From an uncultured bacterium (GTDB taxonomy: Bacteria > Cyanobacteriota > Vampirovibrionia > Gastranaerophilales > Gastranaerophilaceae): a DNA stretch of 7,462 bases. The notes under the pieces were generated by a model, which saw nothing but the letters and a program-made list of their open reading frames with translations, searched no databases and had not been told where the DNA came from. The translations under genes were made by a program, and so were the position numbers. This document shows, piece by piece, positions 1 to 4,572 of the stretch; within the stretch, counting starts at the first letter, position 1; every line of letters starts with the position of its first letter. Location: assembly GCA_902772945.1 (NCBI GenBank), contig CACYCU010000028.1, positions 1 through 7,462 of the forward strand. The letters are read 5' to 3'.

Positions 1-2071
1 AACGTCCTAAAGGTCTTAAGTCTTCAATCGGGAATCTGATTGCCATACCGCAAGAAGTACCAATGATTATTTCATCTCTTGCAGTAGCAAGTTTTACCCA
101 ATTCAATTCATCGCCTTCTTCAAGACCGATTGCAATAATACCGTTTCTTCTGATATTTGAGAAGTTGTCAAGTTCAATTCTCTTGATATAGCCTTTCTTA
201 GTTAACATAATCAGGTTCAATTCGTGAGAGAATTGGCTTACCGGTACAACAGCTGTAATTCTTTCATCCTGCTCTATAGGAAGAACGTTTACAATAGGTA
301 ATCCTTTTGCTTGTCGTCCGCCTTCAGGGAAGTCGTATACATTCAAGCTGTATACAGTACCTTTTGATGAGAAGAACAATACTTTATCATGCATCATTGC
401 TGTAAAGAAATGTTGAATGTCGTCATCTTCTTTAGTTTTGATACCTGATTTTCCGCGAGTTGCACGGTTTTGTCTTTCAAATGTATCCAAAGAAATACGT
501 TTCAAATATCCTTGATGAGTAATAAATACAGCCATTGGTGTATTTGGTGTCAAATCTTCAATAGTTACTTCACCTTGTTCCGGCAAAATTTGAGTTTTTC
601 TGTCATCGCCATATTTTTCTTTATCTTCAAGTAATTCTTTTTTAATGATATCAAGGATTTTTTGACGGCTTGCAAGAATTTCTTCGTATTCTGCAATCTT
701 TTTAATTAATTCATCATATTCAGCCTTAACTTTGTCTTGTTCCAATCCTGTCAATCTTCTCAATTGCATTTCTAATATTGCATTTGATTGATCTGCATCA
801 AGTCCAAATCTACTCATCAAAGCAACTCTGGCATCATCAGTCGTTTTAGATTTTTTGATAATTTCAATAACTTCATCAATTGAACCCAGAGCGATAATCA
901 AACCTGCCAAAATATGAGCTCTGATTTTTGCTTTTTTGAGGAAGAATATTGTTCTTCTTGTAACAATTTCAACTCTGTGTTCAACAAATTCTGACAAAAC
1001 TTCATACAAGTTCATCAATCTTGGTTGTTTACCGCAAAGAGCAAGCATATTTACACCAAAAGTTGTTGAAAGTTGTGTATATTTAAACAAATTATTTTTA
1101 ACAACATCAGGTTTTGCATCTCTCTTGAGTTCTATAACAATTCTCATACCTTCACGGTCGGATTCATCTCTGATATCTGATATTCCGTTAATTCTTTGAT
1201 CTTTCACGAGTTCTGCAATTTTTTCAATTAGCACAGATTTGTTAACTTGATAAGGAATTTCTGTTACAACGATTGCAGTACGAGCTTGACGACCGCCGCC
1301 GCCTGCAATTTCTTCAAAATTAGCAACAGCCTGCATTTTTATAGAACCACGGCCTGTTTCATAAGCTTGTTTAATATCGTTTAAGCCGATAATTGTTGCA
1401 GCTGTAGGGAAATCAGGCCCTTTGATATGTTCCATAAGTTCTGCAACGGTAATTTGCGGGTTATCTATTAAAGCTATTGTTCCATCTACGACTTCTGACA
1501 AATTGTGAGGCGGAACGTTTGTTGCCATACCAACTGCGATACCTGCACAGCCATTTAATAGTAACATCGGAAGTCTTACAGGAAGAACAGATGGTTCTTG
1601 TAAAGAGCCGTCAAAGTTTGGTTCAAATTCAACTGTTTCGCAATCAATATCAGCGAGCATTGATTGAGTAATTTTATGCATACGAGCTTCTGTATAACGC
1701 ATTGCAGCCGCTCCGTCACCGTCAACAGAACCAAAGTTTCCGTGTCCGTCAACAACTAAATATCTTGTATTGAAATCTTGAGCCAAGCGAACTAATGCTT
1801 CATACACAGAATTGTCGCCGTGCGGGTGATATTTACCAAGAACTTCACCAACAATACGTGCACATTTTTTAAACGGTTTATCAGGGGTCATTCCAAGTTC
1901 ATTCATTGCAAATAGTATACGTCTGTGAACAGGTTTTAATCCGTCACGAACATCCGGCAATGCACGTCCTACGATTACACTCATTGCATAATCTATATAT
2001 GAACGTTTCATTTCTTCTCTAATATTTACAGGAATAATTTTTCCGTCAGCAAACATATTTTGTTGGGTCAT
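1..2071 (-). CDS. gyrA: DNA gyrase subunit A, partial (C-terminus beyond left edge)
   Basis: This is the DNA-cleaving and rejoining subunit of gyrase, which with GyrB introduces negative supercoils using ATP. The reading frame is open from the ATG at 2071 to the window edge, giving 690 codons of an expected 800-850. The start is set by a GGAGG at 2083-2079, seven bases upstream; the nearby ATG at 2076 hits a stop after two codons. Visible motifs are the N-terminal segment SYIDYAMSVIVGRALPDVRDGLKPVHRR cut here to its core (residues 24-51), the quinolone-region motif GKYHPHGD at 79-86, and AAAMRYTEAR at 121-130 with catalytic Tyr126. The C-terminal beta-pinwheel begins around residue 500, and its NGIIAI...EGDEL segment near the left edge is typical of GyrA rather than ParC. 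Oddities are Asn87 and Glu91 at the E. coli Ser83 and Asp87 positions, and a GyrA box reading QNRATRG (534-540) instead of Q-R-R-G-G-K-G. It appears to be transcribed from its own promoter. Confidence 0.96.
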   Translation of the reverse strand, partial: MTQQNMFADGKIIPVNIREEMKRSYIDYAMSVIVGRALPDVRDGLKPVHRRILFAMNELGMTPDKPFKKCARIVGEVLGKYHPHGDNSVYEALVRLAQDFNTRYLVVDGHGNFGSVDGDGAAAMRYTEARMHKITQSMLADIDCETVEFEPNFDGSLQEPSVLPVRLPMLLLNGCAGIAVGMATNVPPHNLSEVVDGTIALIDNPQITVAELMEHIKGPDFPTAATIIGLNDIKQAYETGRGSIKMQAVANFEEIAGGGGRQARTAIVVTEIPYQVNKSVLIEKIAELVKDQRINGISDIRDESDREGMRIVIELKRDAKPDVVKNNLFKYTQLSTTFGVNMLALCGKQPRLMNLYEVLSEFVEHRVEIVTRRTIFFLKKAKIRAHILAGLIIALGSIDEVIEIIKKSKTTDDARVALMSRFGLDADQSNAILEMQLRRLTGLEQDKVKAEYDELIKKIAEYEEILASRQKILDIIKKELLEDKEKYGDDRKTQILPEQGEVTIEDLTPNTPMAVFITHQGYLKRISLDTFERQNRATRGKSGIKTKEDDDIQHFFTAMMHDKVLFFSSKGTVYSLNVYDFPEGGRQAKGLPIVNVLPIEQDERITAVVPVSQFSHELNLIMLTKKGYIKRIELDNFSNIRRNGIIAIGLEEGDELNWVKLATARDEIIIGTSCGMAIRFPIEDLRPLGR

Positions 2072-2099
2072 TCCATATCCTCCAAGTCCTAACCTCTTT

Positions 2100-2108
2100 A
2101 TTGTATCA
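2100..2108 (-). promoter_or_regulatory. gyrA promoter, extended -10 (TGATACAAT)
   Basis: On the minus strand this reads TGATACAAT, a TGN extension joined to TACAAT, which matches the sigma-70-type -10 consensus at five of six positions. No good -35 hexamer lies 16-18 bp upstream, as is usual for extended -10 promoters. Transcription would start near 2093, leaving a leader of about 22 bases that contains the GGAGG ribosome binding site. The rest of the 106-bp gap shows only weak AT-only inverted repeats and no convincing terminator, so read-through from the upstream membrane-protein gene is possible. Confidence 0.6.
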
Positions 2109-2126
2109 CAAACAAGCAAAAACAAG
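2107..2126 (-). repeat. 10-bp tandem repeat upstream of the gyrA -10
   Basis: Two adjacent 10-bp units, CACAAACAAG (2107-2116) and CAAAAACAAG (2117-2126) on the plus strand, differ at one base. They occupy the spacer and -35 area of the gyrA promoter. The period is about one helical turn, so the short T/A runs are in phase, which can bend DNA. This could be a protein-binding or supercoiling-responsive element, but in AT-rich DNA such a short repeat may also be chance. Confidence 0.35.
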
Positions 2127-2177
2127 TAATATTAAGCTAATCTTTACATTTTATCTAAAATTACAAAAACTTGTTTT

Positions 2178-2579
2178 TTAAGAAGTTATTTTGGAAAATC
2201 CAAACAACAAACCATAATGCAAAATCGGATAAATTATAGAAATAGCAAACATAGTCCAAACAAATATGTTTTTGTATAACGTATATTTGTCAGATTTAAT
2301 TGCTTTATTGGTTTCGATTACTTTATTAGATTCAATAAATATTGGCTTTAAAAGCCAAACAATAAGCGTAATAAGTTGAATTAGCAGGACTATTGGAATT
2401 ATTAGCGAACCCAATATTATCCATACAAAAAGAATGGCGGCAAACGGCCCGCCGCATGCAGGGCCTGCCGGAATACAAAAAAGATAAAATATTGCCAAAA
2501 ATATTAAAGCTAATGCATAAAAGACGCCGACAAGATAACTGATTAAGAAAAAAGCCGAATTTTTAAAATTATTATCCAT
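2178..2579 (-). CDS. Small multi-spanning membrane protein of unknown function, 133 aa
   Basis: I do not recognise a family. The protein is strongly hydrophobic, with a membrane segment at about residues 8-34, a long hydrophobic stretch at 45-80 that may be two helices around Pro62, a charged loop at 83-103, and a final segment at 104-127. The connector between the first two segments has two cysteines (Cys35, Cys42) in a Pro/Gly-rich setting (CIPAGPACGGP). The charged loop contains a loose NKxI repeat (ESNKVI, ETNKAI). The ATG is preceded by AGAGGTG at 2590-2584, four bases away, so the start is well supported. The gene lies in the same direction as and directly after marR, and its upstream region carries two MarR-operator-like palindromes and two candidate promoters. 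That makes it a likely target of the neighbouring repressor and perhaps part of an envelope or drug-stress response, but this role is inferred only from position. Confidence 0.8.
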   Translation of the reverse strand: MDNNFKNSAFFLISYLVGVFYALALIFLAIFYLFCIPAGPACGGPFAAILFVWIILGSLIIPIVLLIQLITLIVWLLKPIFIESNKVIETNKAIKSDKYTLYKNIFVWTMFAISIIYPILHYGLLFGFSKITS

Positions 2580-2594
2580 CCAACACCTCTATAT

Positions 2595-2618
2595 AAATAG
2601 TTTACCATTCAACTATTT
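2595..2618. promoter_or_regulatory. MarR-type operator-like palindrome, site 1
   Basis: The left arm is AAATAGTTTA (2595-2604), the centre CCAT (2605-2608) and the right arm TCAACTATTT (2609-2618). Nine of ten arm positions are complementary. The half-site TAGTTGA/TCAACTA resembles operators described for MarR-family repressors, which bind as dimers to palindromes of this size. The site covers the -10 and part of the spacer of the proximal promoter of the 133-aa membrane protein gene, so binding would be expected to block RNA polymerase. It closely matches site 2. Binding by the adjacent MarR protein is inferred. Confidence 0.6.
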
Positions 2619-2627
2619 TTTATTCAA
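2599..2627 (-). promoter_or_regulatory. Candidate proximal promoter (P2) of the 133-aa membrane protein gene
   Basis: On the minus strand the -35 candidate TTGAAT (2627-2622) and the -10 candidate TAAACT (2604-2599) are separated by 17 bp, each matching four of six consensus bases. A start near 2592 would leave a short leader containing the ribosome binding site AGAGGTG. The individual hexamers are modest; support comes from the ideal spacing, the position and the operator-like palindrome lying across the -10. Confidence 0.4.
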
Positions 2628-2659
2628 TAATTTTTGCTGAAAAATTAACATTCTTTTAC

Positions 2660-2681
2660 ATTAGTTAACCATTCAAGTAAT
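2660..2681. promoter_or_regulatory. MarR-type operator-like palindrome, site 2
   Basis: The left arm is ATTAGTTAA (2660-2668), the centre CCAT (2669-2672) and the right arm TCAAGTAAT (2673-2681). Seven of nine arm positions are complementary. Aligned with site 1 it shares 18 of 22 bases, including the whole ACCATTCAA core. The two centres are 64 bp apart, close to six helical turns, so both sites face the same side of the DNA. It lies just after the -10 of the distal promoter, where a repressor would block initiation. Confidence 0.5.
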
Positions 2682-2690
2682 TATGCCAAA

Positions 2691-2718
2691 ATTGTATAAT
2701 ATGCTTATTTTATATTAA
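2691..2718 (-). promoter_or_regulatory. Candidate distal promoter (P1) of the 133-aa membrane protein gene
   Basis: On the minus strand TTAATA (2718-2713, four of six matches to the -35 consensus) and TACAAT (2696-2691, five of six matches to the -10) are 16 bp apart. The -10 hexamer is the same as in the gyrA promoter. The -35 lies inside the last codons of marR. Initiation near 2684 would place operator-like site 2 over the start of the transcript. In AT-rich DNA such matches occur by chance, so this is tentative. Confidence 0.35.
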
Positions 2719-2722
2719 GCAT
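2701..2722 (-). terminator. Inverted repeat over the marR stop codon, possible weak terminator
   Basis: ATGCTTA (2701-2707) and TAAGCAT (2716-2722) are perfect inverted repeats around an 8-base AT-rich loop, and the marR stop codon lies within the 3' arm of the RNA hairpin. The stem has only two GC pairs, and the sequence after it (ATTATACAATTTT) is not a clean U-run. It could be a weak terminator or RNA 3'-end stabiliser of the pump operon, or simply overlap the P1 promoter by chance. Confidence 0.3.
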
Positions 2723-3154
2723 CCAGTTTGCAAGAAGGTTTTGTATTTCGGTTATTTTGCCGGAAGGAACAGCAGATAGTAGTTGTTCTGTTTGTTCTGT
2801 ATAAACTTTCCATACATCATCAAGCAGACTTGAGCCTTTATTTGATATTTTTATAAGTTTTGCTCTTTTGTCATCTTTTTTTATGTTTCGTGTTATAAGT
2901 CCGTCTTGTTCCATTTTATTCAATAGTTTAGTGATATTTGATGCAGTAACAAGAAGTCTTTTGCTTATTTCGTTTTGTTGAATACCTTTATGCCCGCCAA
3001 CGTGTTTTATTATCATCAAAATATTGAATTTAGCTGTATTTAAACCGTATGGTGATAATTTTTCATCAAGTTTTAAATTAATTTTTCCCCATAAGAGTCC
3101 TATTGTGTATATTAATTTAGAATTATCACCTGTATTAAAATAAATATCATTCAT
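2705..3154 (-). CDS. MarR-family transcriptional regulator, 149 aa
   Basis: This is a dimeric winged-helix DNA-binding protein of the MarR family, which typically represses efflux or stress genes and is released by small ligands or oxidation. The length is normal for the family. An N-terminal dimerisation helix (about residues 11-35) is followed by the winged helix-turn-helix: helix QQNEISKRL (59-67), recognition helix around TASNITKLLNKMEQDG (70-85), and a wing with the family signature DDKRAKLIKIS (94-104). C-terminal helices (106-147) complete the dimer interface. There is no cysteine, so thiol-based sensing as in OhrR is excluded and a ligand-binding mechanism is more likely. The ATG is two bases after the stop of the channel gene; its ribosome binding site GGAG (3165-3162) lies inside that gene's last codons, seven bases upstream. 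It is the last gene of the pump operon, so it is presumably co-expressed and autoregulated, and two operator-like palindromes follow it. Confidence 0.93.
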   Translation of the reverse strand: MNDIYFNTGDNSKLIYTIGLLWGKINLKLDEKLSPYGLNTAKFNILMIIKHVGGHKGIQQNEISKRLLVTASNITKLLNKMEQDGLITRNIKKDDKRAKLIKISNKGSSLLDDVWKVYTEQTEQLLSAVPSGKITEIQNLLANWMLNIK

Positions 3155-3156
3155 AT

Positions 3157-4572
3157 TTATTCTCCAAGTTCTATTACATCTTTAGTGTTTGCTGCGAGAT
3201 TTTTGCCAATGGCTTTTTCAAGCAGCGCTTTAGCGGAATTATATTGATACAATGCACTATAATAATTTAGTTGTGCTTGTTGATAATTTATTTGTGCATC
3301 TTTAAGCTCTGTAGGACTTGCTTCTCCGACTCTGTATCTTCCGTATGAAAGTTCATAATTTTCTTTTGATTGTTTAACATTTAACATAGCGACAGGAAGT
3401 TGATTTTTCTTTTCTTCCAATGTTAAATAGGCATTTTGAATTTCTAAATATATTGTATTTTGGGTATTTTTTGCATTTGCAAGCTCTTTATCATACAAAT
3501 ATTTAGCTTCTTTTACTTCATTGCGGATCAGCATTCCGTTAATAGTCGGGAAATTTAAATATCCCCCAAGGTTGTAACCGTGATTTGATGTCCAATGACT
3601 GCCGCCTATCTGCAATTGTCCTTCAATAGACAAAGTTGGGTAGAAAGATTTTTTAACAAGTTTTACGGTTTGTTTTGCGCTTTCAACTTTCAGTTCTGCA
3701 AGTTTTAATTCCGGTCTTGCGTCTCTTGCTATTTCGATAGATTTTTGGAACGTAATATCAACGGGTTGATATTTTAGGCGTTCAACAACATTGTATTTAT
3801 CAATAAAAGGAACTCCCATTATATTGTTTAATCTTGCAACAGCAAGATTGACGGCATGATCTGCCTGTATCAATTGTAATTTTGCATTACTTAAGTTTAC
3901 TTCGGCAATAGTAACGTCAACTTTGGGATTCATACCTATTTCATAAAAAGCTTTTGCTTGATTATAAAACAATTCAAATTTATTTACAGTATCTTCTGCA
4001 ACTTTTTTATTTTCAAAAGCATACAAAAGATTATAATAAGCGTCTTTTGTTTGGTAAATTATGTCATTTATGGTTGCACCAAGTGTTGTTTTATATGCTT
4101 CATAATCCAATCGTTTTATTGTTGCTTGGTTTTGTGTTACGCCAAAATCATATAACATTTGTTGTAATGTAACTTGGCCAAGCAAATAATAATTAAATGT
4201 AAGATTTTCACCTAATGCATCCGACAACTGTAATTGACGCATTCTGGTATATCCTGTTTGCCAATTAAGTTGAGGGAAATAATTTGACCAAACCTGTTTT
4301 ATTCGGCTGTCGGAAGCTAAAATATCATGAAATGCCGCATTGATTTGAGGATTGTTTCCTAAAGCCAATTCAATACATCTGTCTAGTGTCATATCAATAT
4401 TTTTTTCAACAGAACCTTCTATTATAATTGCTTTGTCAGAAGTGTGCGGCAAAACTTCATTTGACTCCGGATATTCAACATTGTTGACAACATTACCAAT
4501 TTCATCGGCTGCTATGCCTGATAATATTGTCAAATTTAATATTAAAGATAAAATTATTAGTTTTTTAGTCAT
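3157..4572 (-). CDS. TolC-like outer-membrane efflux channel (OMF family), 471 aa
   Basis: This outer-membrane factor forms the trimeric beta-barrel and periplasmic alpha-helical tunnel through which an RND pump expels substrates. I choose the ATG at 4572 rather than the longer in-frame ATG at 4647. The protein then begins MTKKLIILSLILNLTILSG, a classic signal peptide with likely cleavage after GIA (residue 21), whereas the longer form would put 25 charged residues in front of it. No lipobox cysteine is present at the cleavage site, so it is probably not lipidated. Two OEP repeats are visible: residues 63-252 (from LDRCIELAL) and 275-455 (from FQKSIEIARDARPEL). Each ends in the usual helix with a G-hairpin, FYEIGMNP and RYRVGEASPTEL. 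Its first codons overlap the end of the pump gene by 8 bp in another frame, and only a weak GGA precedes the ATG, which suggests translational coupling. The specific substrate is not evident. Confidence 0.92.
   Translation of the reverse strand: MTKKLIILSLILNLTILSGIAADEIGNVVNNVEYPESNEVLPHTSDKAIIIEGSVEKNIDMTLDRCIELALGNNPQINAAFHDILASDSRIKQVWSNYFPQLNWQTGYTRMRQLQLSDALGENLTFNYYLLGQVTLQQMLYDFGVTQNQATIKRLDYEAYKTTLGATINDIIYQTKDAYYNLLYAFENKKVAEDTVNKFELFYNQAKAFYEIGMNPKVDVTIAEVNLSNAKLQLIQADHAVNLAVARLNNIMGVPFIDKYNVVERLKYQPVDITFQKSIEIARDARPELKLAELKVESAKQTVKLVKKSFYPTLSIEGQLQIGGSHWTSNHGYNLGGYLNFPTINGMLIRNEVKEAKYLYDKELANAKNTQNTIYLEIQNAYLTLEEKKNQLPVAMLNVKQSKENYELSYGRYRVGEASPTELKDAQINYQQAQLNYYSALYQYNSAKALLEKAIGKNLAANTKDVIELGE

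Noticed and set aside
936..1671. Plus-strand frames opposite gyrA
   Set aside because: The minus-strand frame encodes unbroken, conserved GyrA sequence here.
2118..2178. Inverted repeat AAAAACAAG / CTTGTTTTT as a terminator of the membrane gene
   Set aside because: The arms are 43 bases apart and nearly all A/T, with no stable stem next to a U-run; chance is likely in this composition.
2161..2180. AAAAAC-TT-GTTTTT palindrome just after the membrane gene stop
   Set aside because: The stem has one GC pair and a two-base loop, too weak to count as an intrinsic terminator.
3954..4172. Two overlapping plus-strand frames within the channel gene
   Set aside because: Both are antisense to the first OEP repeat; hydrophobicity comes from complementing AT-rich codons.
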